NCBI RefSeq assembly: GCF_002443255.2
Contig: NW_019211457.1
Span: 14,990,374-15,054,373, forward strand
Direction: 5' to 3'
Origin: Varroa destructor
Taxonomy: Eukaryota > Arthropoda > Arachnida > Mesostigmata > Varroidae
DNA length: 64,000 nt
Part shown: positions 35,779-49,400 of the stretch, in pieces
Layout: every line of letters starts with the position of its first letter
Position numbering within the stretch: the first letter of the stretch is position 1
Translations under genes and position numbers: made by a program
Notes under the pieces: generated by a model
Told to the model about the DNA's origin: nothing
Databases searched by the model: none
What the model saw: the letters and a program-made list of their open reading frames with translations, nothing else

Positions 35779-38400
35779 TAGAACGGTTGGAATCAGTGGA
35801 CATCCGAGGACAGTACATTAATCTAAACAAATGTTGTTAAAGAAAAGAGCCATGGAGTTGGGCGAGAGAATTCGATATGGTAATAATGACCGATTGCTTC
35901 ATACCTATGTTATATAATAATATATGTTATTATAGGCAGTATGGGAGTGTGCTTACCACTATGCACGATACGAAAAACGGAAAAGTTGATTAGGGGAAAA
36001 GTCAAACTTTTGGAAACACACATTAACCACTATTTAGTGAATTTGTTTTTCCACTATCATGGAATTTTTAGAAAATCATTAACAGCGTATAACATCAATA
36101 GAGGTAAAACCAACAACATATTACGTGGTCATCTGTGTGCGAGATGCGTACGAAGAGGCGGCGTTTTCTCGCGTTAAGTACGGCATAATACAACGAGATA
36201 GAGATAATAGAAAGGATGTATTGACAACGAGCGAGGCAATATGGCCATGCAACGTGGCACCCTCACGAAACGACCACGATCTTCAATATCGTTCAAAGCT
36301 GCCCCCGCCCTCCCCCTCCCAGTAAGAAATAGCGGCCGACGAAGGATTAAATCGATTACTACGAATAGCGTCATAATCAATCGTTTATCCGCTAATCAAC
36401 GCGACCCGGACCGACGAGCGGATGATTAACACGATGCGCCGGTTAGCAGACGACAAAAAGAAGACAGGCGACAAATGAGGTTGTCTGAAATGTCTGCACG
36501 TGTACGAAACAACAGACTTCGAGATAGAGTCGTTCAACTGTACAACACAAACAGGTGTACATTGACTATGACTATAGTGAGGTGGAATGAAAGAGGAGCG
36601 TAACAGAAAATGACGATGCAAGCGAAATGAAGCAGCGCGGCGCGAGTGCACGGGAAAGCCGTGTTCGTCCTTCTTTATGAAGGAGGAGAAGAAGACAGGA
36701 GGCGCCAGGCCGATTTTTACAACATCGCGGCTCGCTTACCAGCTCAGACGGACAGTGGCGCGAAATAGGTCGATACCAATGGTCGGAGATCAGTGCGGAA
36801 GCCTTAACGAGAAAAACGGGATACTCTCAGTTTTATCACGCTACCAGAACAGATCATTACATCGAATCATCGAAATTCAACGTGACAGCGGAGAAAAATC
36901 TCGGCGGCGTATTGAGAGACGCAGAGACCTTACAATGACTCCTGGGAAGAGGAAATGTAACAGTTTAACAATGACGAGAATGCGACAATTATTATGAAAA
37001 GGAAACAAAACACACGGTCGTCAAAGTTGCGACGAGACTTCGCCCAGAACGTGCATGAATAACATGGCTAGAAAGCAGACGCAAATAAAAGAATAACGTA
37101 TTATTAACTAACGCAAGCATGCCAGGGAGAGAAGTATCACGATTACTACCTCTAACCACAATTTCTTTAGAAAATGCTCGAGAGGTTACGATTGTCAACT
37201 GAAGTACGAACGTGAAAAGAAGGTCAGTCTAAACTAGCATGATACTCTATATAACAGAACTGACTGAAGCAATCAGTCAGAGGAACGTAGCGCCATATAA
37301 TGAACATGCGAGATGGAAGAAAGTGATGGGTCGATATGCTGCTCAGGAATAGGAGACTCCTCTACCCGATACTCAGCCGGCCTGGACACTCCCGTAGCAA
37401 TTAAAGCGAACAAGCAAATGAGCTATTGATAACGCAAGTGTGCCTCTCTATACAGATCGCGTCATCGAAATGGCAAACAGATACAGGTAAGGACCAACAC
37501 GGCATTCGTTCATTGTCGATGAAAGGCAGTGAAGTGTGAAAACAAGGATATATAACAAACGCTGACTGATCATTGTTATGATTACTATAGAGACACGACA
37601 TACAAGTGTTAATACGATATAAGTTATGGCTGTTGATTTGTCTGTGACTTTTGACAACTACGGCTGGGGCAGGGAGTGTAAACGTGCTAAGCTGACAGAA
37701 CTAACAGCTGATGGTGAAATCGCATGTAGAAGTGACCTGAAATGGCTGGCTAGAGTATAGAAATGACATTAACTCATCTTCATCGTTACCAGTAATATTT
37801 TAGAAGTTACACACGAAAAACAAACGAACGATCCAGACTGTTTTGACCGACAAAAGGCATCCTATCGTTCGCTGCGTCAGTGTATACATGACAACACTTC
37901 GCCGATAGCAACATTAGAACAAAAGTATTCGGCAGCCACATAGGCGACAAAATCGGGCAAAATGACTGGTTTTTCCAACTATTCCTTGTCGATCTATAGC
38001 TATTAAACTGTCGATGAATTAGTAGATAGGTACTCATCCATATCAAACAACGGGTCCGGGCAATAGCCAGATTGATCAACGATTATGATTCCGTTTGTTG
38101 TGTTGATGTTGTTACACATATGGGGCGGTGCTTTGTGTGTATTGATAATGACAGGGAGGATAAAATGGAGACAAGCAAATGATAACGCGACAGAAGGAGC
38201 GATACCAGTAGAGAGCGCAGAACTCTAACGAAATCATATATACATATATAGATATGTAATGAAATGTGAGCAAGCCGAGAAGACGTCCAATTAAGAGTTC
38301 GGTAGTATTATAGTACGCTTCCGTGTAAACACGAGGTGTGAATGAAACAAAGGATATCACTTTGCTAATACTTGGTACACCAGAGCTTCAGGATGAAAAC
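35779..38400 (+). other. Probable BICRA 3' UTR and downstream DNA
   Basis: Purine-rich (A over T on plus) sequence follows the stop. No coding frame was recognised. An AATAAA lies at 37084-37089; the true 3' end is unknown and could be further on, since a second A-rich stretch runs 40350-41580 with AATAAA at 41309-41314. Confidence 0.4.
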
Positions 38401-39019
38401 GCATGTAAAGATCTGTGTGGGAATGTACGAGTTTCCGGTCCCCATAACGAAGCGAATTTGTTTCCGGGCTAGTTTTTGTTAGTCGCGAGTCGTTACGGTG
38501 TTCGACGGTCTAGGACTGCCGTAGTCTAGAGATCCGCGTTTGTCTGTCGTGGGTCTCTGGCTCCGTGGGCAATAGGCAATAATAATACCTGGGTTAAGAA
38601 AAAGGGACATCGTTAGCATGCAGATCAATAGAGAGAATGACCGTTGTGAATGCTAATGGTTTTTTGATTTCAATCTCGACGGTGACGATGACTATTATTG
38701 GATATTTCACAGATTTCGGAACAGTCCTTCCGAAATGGCGTCGGTGTCCATAACCGTAATTAGTGCAGCAGCTATTATTATAGGCAGACGTCTACAATTT
38801 ATGAGCTATAGCTGATATTTTTGCGAAAATAGACTCGCTTTGCTGAACTCTATTTTTGAACACGCTAGAAACTAGCGTGACATGTTCTACAGAGCTCGAT
38901 AATATTCTTGGGGTTCTTCTTTGTTTGATCAATTCATAGTTTGTCATATGGCTATCGAGCGACTTAGATATGGTGCGCGTCACCTGTGTTATTGTGTGGA
39001 ACAGCTGGGAGTACTCGTC

Positions 39020-39026
39020 GTGTGCG

Positions 39027-39058
<32 letters not shown>

Positions 39059-39067
39059 CGTGTGTGT
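39020..39067. repeat. GT dinucleotide microsatellite
   Basis: Interrupted (TG)n with one TATA break. Simple-sequence DNA; the open frames over it are artefacts. Confidence 0.85.
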
Positions 39068-40748
39068 CTGCGCAAGGATGTGAACGGAGCTGTTGGTGCG
39101 GGTGCTTTGAGGGGACATTTAGGTACTCAAGAGTTCATAATAGCGACAGTGACCGTAGACCGCCAAATCGAATTGTTGTCAGTACCCCCGGAGCTATAGC
39201 TTTGTGACAACGTTCATCAGACGCAAATTAGGCCTGTTCTTTTTTCAACTCGCTGATTTTCCTCATGTGATCAAGACAGTAAAAAAAAGGATCCTCTTGA
39301 ATATAAATGACTATGCACTTATTACGCTTCCTCTGGAGCAACAAAGATGTATTTGAACTAGGTTTTTTTTTTCTATATCGTAATGCTCATTGTTTTCGAC
39401 TCCTAAGAGAAATACAGAGCTGAGCTGAGCTGGTTTAACCCAAATGGTTGCGCAACGCACGGAGACAAAGCTCAAACTGACCAGGGGTGGGATTATAGGC
39501 CGCTTACTTAATTATCACCAGTTTAAAGGAAAAGGATGTTGTCTATTGTGTTAAAACATTGGGAGAACGGCATTTTTTACGAGCTTACCTGCTCGCTGTA
39601 CAGAGTCCAGCATAGATAAATGGTGTATTTTGTATGCGCATGTGTGTTTGGGACGGATCTAGTGTGAAATAAACATTGAACCATGTTGTTTGTAGCTTTC
39701 AGTTTAGCCAGATTATGGCTCGCAATTCCCTTCAACGTTTCGTCTTTCTTTTGATTTCCTGATCGCAAAGAGTACGCCATTCTGTATGTCATATGTTTGT
39801 TTCGTTACCATCGTCATTGCTGCTTCTCTATTTGGTGCAGTCTGTCAGAAACTTTTACGACGCTATCTTTTACATACTTTAGTAGTCTATTCATGTTTGT
39901 TACGATTTAAATACAAGGTGAAAACTTTAATTGTTTGTCCGCCTACAATGAAGCTTATCTGTATGTAAGTGCGTGTTGACGTGTTTAAGAGTCTGTGGTG
40001 TATATTTTTTCTGTATAGCGCCACGTGCGAACGCGCGACATGAGCGCGTATCACGTTCGCGTTTTGCAGGTACACTCCAATGGTGCGCGAAGCGAGGTAT
40101 TAGATCGATGTTGCTTTATAATTAGGGGCGTATTTTTGGAACGTGAATTCGATTAAGGACCTCTAGAAGAAAACATCAGGGAGAATAGCTTAAGGCCGAC
40201 GGAATCGTGAGTTGTTCTACGCTATGAGAATACAGGCTTTTGTGAAACAGGTGCACACGTGATTTTGAGCTGACAGTCAATGGCGGCAATTGTACCGGTA
40301 GAACGCGATATGGGACGCAATTCGTTAGCACCTTTTAACCCGTTGCTTGTCATAAATCGCGCAAATAAGATTGCATAGAACGAGAGACAGGTAATATACG
40401 ACTGACATATATGATCATTTACATAACAACTGGCGAACGAGTTGATTGATGATGACGCAAGAGGAATACTGCTACGCTTATCGAGGGAAGATAAACATGA
40501 TTTCCATTATACACACCATCACGCTAATCACAAAAGCAACAATTAGTAACATTGTAATCAATCAGTTATTAAAGTGCGATTGTAACAAGGAAACAGGGAC
40601 AAAAACGAAAACGATGTAAACATGACGAAAAATAATAACACGTTTCAATGTTTTTTTTTTTTTGTAAATGTAATAATACCAATACCACTAATGATACTTG
40701 ATAATTACAATTACCGATATAGTAGCAGCTTGGAGTTGGAAGTGCGTG

Positions 40749-40768
40749 ATATATATATATATATATAT
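40749..40768. repeat. AT dinucleotide microsatellite
   Basis: Uninterrupted (AT)10. Confidence 0.85.
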
Positions 40769-41089
40769 GGAATTATGAAGATATCCGGCAAAAGAGATTA
40801 GAGTGTAAGAAAACCGTGACGGAAGTTCATCACCTGCGCTATATTGACGATAACAAGAGCAACAACCACAACAATGACGCAATTATTATTACTATGAAAT
40901 GCTAGTAACTACTGCGATCCAAACAAGGTGATGACTCAAAATGATAGAAATCGCTGACCCGAATCGTTTTCGTGAACTGTAAAATGACAACACAAAAGCA
41001 TCTGTTCCATCATTTTATAATTGGAGGGAAACAAAATGAGAGAACAACTGCTATGGCTGCTAACGTAGTGAAGTCTTCTCTACAACTCG

Positions 41090-41117
41090 TATATATATAT
41101 ATATATATATATATATT
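41090..41117. repeat. AT dinucleotide microsatellite
   Basis: Uninterrupted AT run of about 27 bp in A-rich DNA. Confidence 0.85.
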
Positions 41118-43566
41118 TAATGAAGATATGAAAGCACCGTAAAAGGTGAAAAATTATTAGTGAAAAGAGATCTATAATCTATATATGATTCAACTGTAAA
41201 TTATGTGTAAATAATGAAAAGCGAGATATAACGATGACAGAATATTAGTAAAATAACAATAATAATGAGCGGAATGGCGACTGGACAGATAGAGGCTATC
41301 TAGCGAAAAATAAAATGATTCTATATAAAAGATACAGTTCGGATGACGAGGCCTATGGAGAGGACAGGAAAATTATATTAAGCGGAAAAGGCGGAAGGAC
41401 GGGAAGCTAAACTAAGTGTAGCTGATGTTAATGAAAGAAGAGGATGGAAACAAAGACAGATGACAAATAATGAACAAAAACTCGTATATGTACATATATA
41501 TAGAAATGAAAAACATAAAGGACAATTAATTTTATACATCAATATAAGGGTGTGTTGTTTTTCGGAAAACAAGGACCAGCGTTTCGTAGATATCCCCTAG
41601 TAGACTCAAGTTCGATGATACGATTCCAACGATCGCGAGAAGCTGCAGCCTGCTAATCCTTGCGAACAGAACGAAGCTTGCGACATCGTTCCATACCTTT
41701 TCCTTTTATCTTGCTCATTAAACGTGAAGTATACACAGTATGAAGGTGGCTTTTCTCTTTCAGCTCCGTTCTTTCTTAAGTTTTCTCGTTAGTGAGAAGG
41801 GACCGATTGGACCGGAACTGAAAATATCATCAATTACGACGTGACTGTGACAGCAGACCAACAGAGAATAGGTATCGAGTTTGATTTCTAGCTAAGACTT
41901 TTTAATGTTTTCTAAATTGTTTAATGAAAGGGTGCTTAACTCGTGATGCGACGTTACGCTATAGTAAATATAGTAACACCTCCAACTTGCAATAGATCTG
42001 AATTCAGCTTTGCCGTTCAACAATGGGCAGGCATCGCTGGTGCTGGTGCAGGTTTCTCTCCCTAAAGAAAAAGTACATTTAATATAAATATGATTAACTT
42101 AGCTCAAAAATTCAATAACTTTATCAATTGCATATTATACATAGAGAAAGAACGTAACGAAGAACTTGTTCCTTGTTGATTGTTACACTACATTTTGAAA
42201 ATATTTGCCCCAGTGAAAGCTACGATCTACTGAAAAGAAACGCTAATATCCAATGTAAGTGCGTAATTTTCGGTCGTTTCCAGCATGGACCATTGTATCA
42301 TTCATCTAAATATCATTTTACAATGGGAGCTCTGTATTGCGCTCGTCGTATGACATACGTGGTTGTTTATTTGCCTAAACAAGTCGTATTAGGTAGAAAT
42401 TATTAGAACCCTTATACCTGTAGAAAATATTAACATTTAGCTACATTAATTGACCCGTAGTGTATGCGTTATTTTCTTACGTCATTTTCACCTATGCGAA
42501 AAATTGTTGGCTTAGCCTCTATACGCCATACCTGAGCCGCTAAACATATGGAGTAGAAATTCGTACATCCAAAAACTGCAGTGTATATTCCCTGTCAACA
42601 TACGAGAACCTCCGTTGTGTATATGTGTGAAAACGGTATGTTGCTACTAGTAGTCACAGGGGTTCTAGATGTAAGCGTAAGTAATTATGTTCGATAGCTA
42701 TCTTTACTATTCTTTATATAGGCCCAATATATATAACGGGTCATCCATCCTCGATGTGTTGATTCAGAGCAATAGTACGGGCGTCCTGCAAAAATGACTT
42801 CTCCCTTAATAACGTCAATGCACAGTGCCAGCTGACTGGAACCATATGTCGTCGAGCCATCTGCATACCGTCTGCCTTATGATGGAAAGCGTTAACACTG
42901 GTAAAACAAAACCTATGACGCGATCCCGGTATAGGCATATGCTAGAGTTTACAAATGCGAATCAGCTGAGAGAACACTTTAGGATCTAAATACAGATTCG
43001 ACACGGAATTACGATTGCGTTGCAGTTACTTTTTAAATCTAGGACACTTACATAAGCTTCACCTCCTGAGTTCTCATTTTTATAAGACCAAACAACGGCA
43101 TCTTCGTGCACCACACCCGAAGTATCTGTAACTGGCGCAGCTATCGAGAAATTAACTTGTGTCTATCTCTTAACATCACCTCAGCTACTTCGTTAGCGGC
43201 TCCATTCACGCGAACTCTCTCTAGATGCATAAATGGGGCAATAGATAACCTCAACCATTTTAACTTCATTACAATGCGGCGTAGAAAAGTTTTTACACAT
43301 GCGGTGCATCTGCCGTGCAGTACATACTACCGTTGTAAATGTCAAGCCTCGAGGCGGCTCGTGTAAAATCTTCGTAGAATATTCCCATTTCACTCTTTCA
43401 CAGGCCAAATTTTCCATAATTATGTGGATTAGGTATATTTAAGAGAATAACATTTGTTTTAATTGCTTGGTCCATGAACCGCAGTTGTTGTTTCCGTATG
43501 ACAGAAGAAAAAACAGACGCGCCCAACGATGCTTTTGCAATGGTTATTTCATCCTAAATGAATACG

Positions 43567-43572
43567 TTTATT
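43567..43572 (-). terminator. Poly(A) signal of the CCDC32-like gene
   Basis: TTTATT on plus is AATAAA on the minus strand, 96 nt past the TAG stop at 43668-43670. Position and sequence fit a canonical polyadenylation signal. Confidence 0.6.
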
Positions 43573-43667
43573 CTTTTCGACGGGTTTTGTACATGCACCC
43601 ATATGTTATATACACAAAATGACATTTTCAGCGAATACGTATAGGCAAACAAACAAGTTAAGAGCAC

Positions 43668-45506
43668 CTAACGCCCAGTGCTCTTAGGACTGCTGCTGCG
43701 TGGGGACGATGCCGTTTCGGGACTGAGCGTAACGGGGTCCCCCTCGAAGCTGACGAAAGCTGTGAGACAATCATTATCAACAAGTTTTTGCAGTTCCTCT
43801 GCTCTCAACGGGCTCCGCTCTGGGTAAAGCATCCTGCAACGGACACAGATAGAACGCATAGTATAAAAGGTAAATTATATGGATCAAAAGCGTTCAGCAA
43901 GGTCTCAAATATATCATCTAGAAAAAGTAATAAGAATGCGATGTTCGTCTTAGATGATAAACTTGCTGAAGGCGCGACGAAATCATCGATGACACTAAAT
44001 AGAAGAGAGAGGCAAGGCGTATCTTCGTATGTTTCCTGCGAGTTACTACTGTATTTCGAGGTTTTTGAAGTTAAGCGCTGAGGTTAGCGGCATATTGGAC
44101 GCTGACCAAGAGTTTATAAATTGAAGAAACTATTAATGCCTTTTGAAGCAATTTACGATGTCTTTACGCATACACAAATACAATGCTAACACGTGAGTTG
44201 CTTTTATATTGATGCACAATACTACGTATTTAATTCAAGGTGGCTCTCGTATCATTTTCGGATGTTTATATAGAACTTGTCTGTTTGTAGTTGCATTCTG
44301 TTATACAAATAACGTCCTGTTATAACGGCTTGACTGAGTAGATGTTTCTCTTAGACCTTTGGCAGAATAAAACGTACCGAACGATAAATGGTACGGTGTA
44401 GGGGTCGTCGTGTGGCTCATCTGCAGAAAAACCGATTGGCGTCACGTCCTGCATAGCATTTTCCCATCTGCCCTTCTTGTGCAAACCCAGTTCGCTCACC
44501 ATACGCCGTGCTTCGTCTCTTTCGCTTTTCTTCGACATCTGCCATGATGACATTGAAAACAATGAGAACGTTTACAAGAAGAAGAAAAGAGAAAATTTAC
44601 AAGCCCGACCTTTTGACTGACGAGCCTTATCTTTACTACTATTATGGGACATTAATCTAAATAAATTAAAGCTGCTAGTCTTCAACAATTCTGTCATATT
44701 CATCGTAAAACACTTTTTATCAGAAATTCTAGAGCGTGCCAACACCAGGCCTATCAACCTCCCGTTGATACTTTTGCATCTTTATCATTACACTGTAACG
44801 CTGAAAATTGTTTTCATAGAGCATGAAACACAAATCAAACCTGTACAGCAACCATGACATATGCCACAAGCTTTACCTTAAGTCGCCGTAGTTTGTCTTC
44901 GAGATTATTCAAGTATCGTTGACTGTCTGGCATTTTAAACCGTGGTATCGTATCGTCCTTGTCGTGCTCCTTTTCGATGACTTCTGAACCTTTTGAAATT
45001 ATTTTGATTGAAATAAGGTGAGTAACTTTCTTAGTGAGGACTCTGTAAGGAAATTGAGTAACTTTTTTTTTACCTTTTAAACTTTCATCTATATTTTGCA
45101 CAGTTGTCCCAGCGTTGTAATGCAGCTACCATTGCCGTTCCTATACGTAGTTCCTCTATCTGTGGATATTCGAAGTAACTCGTGTACATTTCTGTTCACT
45201 AGTTACTCCTTTTTGGCTATGAAAGGCCCCGTAACCGCACGAACTTAACAGGAAGAACAAGCGCTGTGTACTCGTTTGCTCAGTCGGGGAAGTAATTGAG
45301 ATATAACAATGAGGTCTGGCGCGGTCATCAAGTAACGAGACTGCGGGCTTTTGATTTTTATGCCAACAATCAATGAGTCTCTTGAGGGACTCGATCTAGC
45401 GAACTGCATCCATTATTTCACTTCTAACAATGACAGATGGCACTGATGTACACCGCAAGTAGTATAACCATCTCATTTTAGAACCTACTTGATACTGTTG
45501 CCATCG

Positions 45507-45543
<37 letters not shown>

Positions 45544-46462
45544 CGATTGGGGTTTAATCATACCTCTCCCATGGCGATTGTGTGCTCATGCGAGTTATTT
45601 GTTGTTCCGCGTCGAATATACCTCACGAATTTCCAACTGCTTTAGAGTCAATTTACGGAAAACCCATTTTTACCTAAGTTCCGTATGTCCAGTATTTAGG
45701 TTGTTATTTTCTAACATGTTGTATGTGATTTTCCAATGTTAACAGTACTCTTAAACTTCAAGCTATGCTTTTACGAAAAACCTTGTCGATTGCGGCAGTG
45801 TTTTCCTGTCTTTCCGGTCCCAACATCTGCTCACCTTCTCGCTAACTTTCAACACTCCAGTCTTCGTTCTTGGAAGGTTTGCGCCATTCATGCTGAGGTA
45901 CGTATGTAAAATAGAAATACACACTTGTACACACGTCAAAAACATGGCCTGCGTGCCATATCTTCTCTAGCAGCTTACTCAGGCCAACTCTACTCTGTTA
46001 ATAAATGTGCCCGAATTATGTCACGGGAAAAATGTGCAGCTCGTTTGCGTTGCATGAAGTATTCTCGTTTATAGCGTGAAAAATTATGTGGAAACTTCAT
46101 TATGGAAAAGCTATTAGCTGTTGTGTTAATCAACATGATAGTCTAGTAACTAGCTTCTATTCGAGGTTACGAGGAGGATCTGTAGGCGTATGTTCGATTA
46201 GCTGAAAGAAAAACGACCGAGTGCAATCGTTTACAAGTGCCTTTGCTTCGGCTAGTGCTATAATCTTATAACTTTACACTAACTTACAACAAGTCACACG
46301 ATCAAATGGCTCGAAGTTATCTTCAAAGCCTCCATGTTGGCCACCTCCTGCTGAGGTCGTTTCGCCCGCACTCTCCGTGTCACAAACAATGCTATCTCCT
46401 CCAAACCCCAACGCGAGTTGCCACGGATCGTCCACTGAACAGCTGATTATGAGGGCTGCCAT
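43668..46462 (-). CDS. CCDC32: CCDC32-like protein (AP-2 assembly/endocytosis factor)
   Basis: CCDC32 binds the AP-2 clathrin adaptor and is needed for its assembly and for clathrin-mediated endocytosis in the cytosol. Minus-strand coding exons in transcript order are 46462-46288, 44989-44877, 44538-44378 and 43833-43668 (TAG), giving 204 residues (human 185). Intron phases 1, 0 and 2 all agree and the last two junctions are strong. Matches to human CCDC32, in order: DPWQLALGFGG then FEDNFEPFD for the acidic-aromatic N-terminal box (human DLWAEI, FSDSFVD); PDSQRYLNNLEDKLRRLK for human LQDSEVYLASLEKKLRRIK; GRWENAM for ECWDRFL; VRMLYPERSPLRAEELQKLV for KRWLQPDKVAVSTEEVQYLI. The exon 2 start is uncertain: AG at 44991-44990 is assumed, and an acceptor at 45042-45041 is also in phase and would add 17 residues. 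Confidence 0.82.
45511..45541. repeat. CT dinucleotide repeat in CCDC32 intron 1
   Basis: (TC)n of about 31 bp within the first intron of the minus-strand CCDC32-like gene. On the transcript strand it is a GA repeat. Confidence 0.85.
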
Positions 46463-49400
46463 TTTTTACTACTACCATCTGCCCCAAGCACGGACACAGG
46501 AAGAGATCCGTTTTCCTAATGCTTCGTTCTCTATTTAATCTGGATATTGGACCCTTGATCCGTTGAAGCGTCTTGTCACTTCGCTGGCGCTCTTGCGAAC
46601 ATTGTTCAGAGAAAAAATTCTTTGTCCATTAAGCTCACGAGCTGCAGCTGCAACCTTAAACAATAATCCTCCACAGATACAGTTATATTTTTCACCTCTA
46701 TTGTTCTTTCACTATTGTTGACTTCTCAGACTTCCCCCACACGGCACACGCAAAAGTCAGGACGTAGAGAGCTTCCGTGTGCCTGATGCTCCATTTGATT
46801 ATTTTATGTCTGCATAGGTGACGATGTTGTCTTTTGTTTACATTGCACATGCTGTGTTGTGACTCCCTCACCTTCTTTCTTAGCGTTTTTTCCTCTCAGC
46901 TGTCAACGAATCCCGCCGTTCTGCCTGTCATAGATGACTACGATCGTTCGTGTTATTACCAGAAAAGAATCAGTGAAATCGAGAGAAAGAGAGAGAGCAC
47001 AGGAAGCTGTCTGCGACTTCCCTACTACCGAAAAATTGCTGCTCCACGGCGCATCGCACACAAATTTACACGCATATCATACATAAATGCCTAGAGCTTC
47101 TAGACCTTCATACAGTACACGGCGAATTCATGCTGGGGCATTAAGAATACTTAAAACCCGCCGTGGCCCCTCGCTAGTTAGCGACGGATTGTTAACTCCT
47201 GAACGAACAATGCTCGTGCAGCGTTAAAAGCTGAACGGAGCAGCCGAAACGACATAATGCATAGCGGTCGACCGTGCGGCGTCGAAGCCGTCGGCGCAAG
47301 CGAGCTGCTGCGAGTAGTTCTGTAACCCTTTCTTCAGCCTAGCAGGCGAAGGATTCCACCCAGGAACAATTGGGAAAAAAGCTTAATCGCTTGAGAGTCA
47401 CAGGAATCAGTTGCTAACCAAGTGACAATTTTTAATAAGTTAAAGTTAAATCTGCATGTTGGCAGGGTGGGAAAATTCGCATAGAGAATGTGCATCAGAT
47501 CTTTTAATAGAAAGAAAAATGTCTCGCGATAGAGATTCAGAAACCTAAAGAAGAACAATTTTGATATGGGCTGAGAAAAGGAAAATGGGAGATGGCGTTT
47601 AAAAACATTCCGAGATCAATATCTGCGGTAACTTCCATTGCTTGGTTGGTTTTTCGTCGTTGGCAAACCCGATATAAGCTTCGACATTCGGTGTTTGTTT
47701 CGCTATTAGTAAGGGAGCCACTTCCAAGGCAGAAACTCAGTTGTAGGGTGCTTTAAGCAAATGTTAAACCGGGCTGTAGTAAATCTCTATGACAAGACTT
47801 AAACTAGCGACTCCAGATAGCTGTTTTATCAGCCAAAATTTTAACGGTGCTACCATGCGCTGCGAATTCCCATAGACGAACATATAAAAATATGGCGTCT
47901 ATAGGCGAGCAAGTTTGATAGAGAATGGGTCAGATGCAGATAGATCTGTTGGCCATCCATGATCTCGTTACGTCTGTTGGAGGATAAGGCTAACGCTTTT
48001 CAACGTTATCATGACGATAGCAACCGCATTGGATCCTATTGTTTCCTTAGTGTTCACTTTACAATATAAACGCTCCTGTATAATCGAACGAATCCTATAT
48101 AGCCGAATAAACATGGTTATTCGATGATTCATATAACATAAGTAAAAGTCCGTAACAAATGGCAGAGTCTTTGATTCAAATCGAAGATATTTGCATCAGC
48201 TAAAGAAATCTTCGTACGTTCCTATTTATATTGTGTCTAAACGCTAAACTAGAGAATTCGGTGTTTAACCAACATGCTCAGGTGTCATACAATTATCGTG
48301 GTCTGGCTAGTTTTTAAAAATTTTACTCTGCTTCCTTTTTCCCGCCCACTACGCAGGACATTTAAAGGCCTTTGCCTAACTCTTCTCTTATACCTCAATT
48401 CATTTTTTACATTGGGATTTTTTCGTACTCTACCTCCGTTTTACTCATCCTGCTGCTGGTGGGCGCTTCGGTAGTCGCTTGTTTGCTACGAATTTTGTAG
48501 GTGTCGCCTTATAGGGCCAACAATTTTTCTTTCCCGCTGTCCCCTACCCTATCGAGCTCTTGTGCATGTGTGGAGGTGCTGCAGTGGTGAGGCTGGTTCT
48601 CCTAGTCTCCGCTTTGATCCCTCCCCCGCGTGCCTCTCCAAACATGGGCTCAGAAACTCTAGGTCAGAATTTATCTCTTATATCCACCTCTATTTTTAAC
48701 AGCGCATCACAGTAGAGCCACATAGCTGACGATATTAGAATGGTCCAGTACGATGTCGTTTAACGTTGATAGTCTTCTATCCACTAGTAGCCTTTGTTTC
48801 TTATCATATGGCGGAAACGTCAAATCTACCTATTGTGAAATTTGTTTTTTAAAATCAAACAAAGTACTATGAAATACTTAACTTTTGTATAGACTTTGCA
48901 CTTATGAAACGCTTGATTAATTCTATAGACTTGATCCTCTCACTTTGTTCCCTTTTTATGGCTGGCGCAATATATAATCCGGCAAAAATCTCTAGCTTTG
49001 CTAGGATTCAACGTTGCCAGAGGCGCGAGCAACAGAGCCCTACGCCGTTAAACGCCAAGTCGGTTTCTCCCCCCAGTTGGTACTGTCAGCCACTAAGTCA
49101 GGTACCTCACCGACTTCATCGAACGCATCGTATTACCATTTTCCTATATTCCTACTATATTTTCGCGAAGTCGCTCGAAGCTTTCGCGGAGGATACTGCT
49201 TGCGGTCCTGATGCTCCGCACCTCTCTGCTAGCATTGTTTGTCGTCCGCTTGAGCAGCGGGAGTACTCCGAACTCCGCCGCTACGGCGGAAAACCCGCCA
49301 ACTCGCAGTTCACTCCGGGGGAGAGAAGGGACATGGCTATGGGGAGGATGGGATACGACAGGGATTCCCCGATCCGTTGCCGTCGAAGAGCGCTCTCTCC

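Larger units (their letters stand above)
38401..43560. other. Intergenic or extended 3' UTR DNA, simple repeats only
   Basis: No gene was recognised. Contents are a GT repeat (39020-39067) and AT repeats (40749-40768 and 41090-41117). Frames of 60-110 codons occur on both strands but lack family motifs. It separates the facing 3' ends of BICRA and the CCDC32-like gene. Confidence 0.45.

Noticed and set aside
42741..43417. Two minus-strand frames of 65 and 74 codons near the CCDC32 3' end
   Set aside because: They lie past the CCDC32 stop and poly(A) signal, match no family I know and have no clear splice sites linking them.
48330..48350. E2F-like TTTTTCCCGCCC word
   Set aside because: A single short motif without clustering or a nearby start site.
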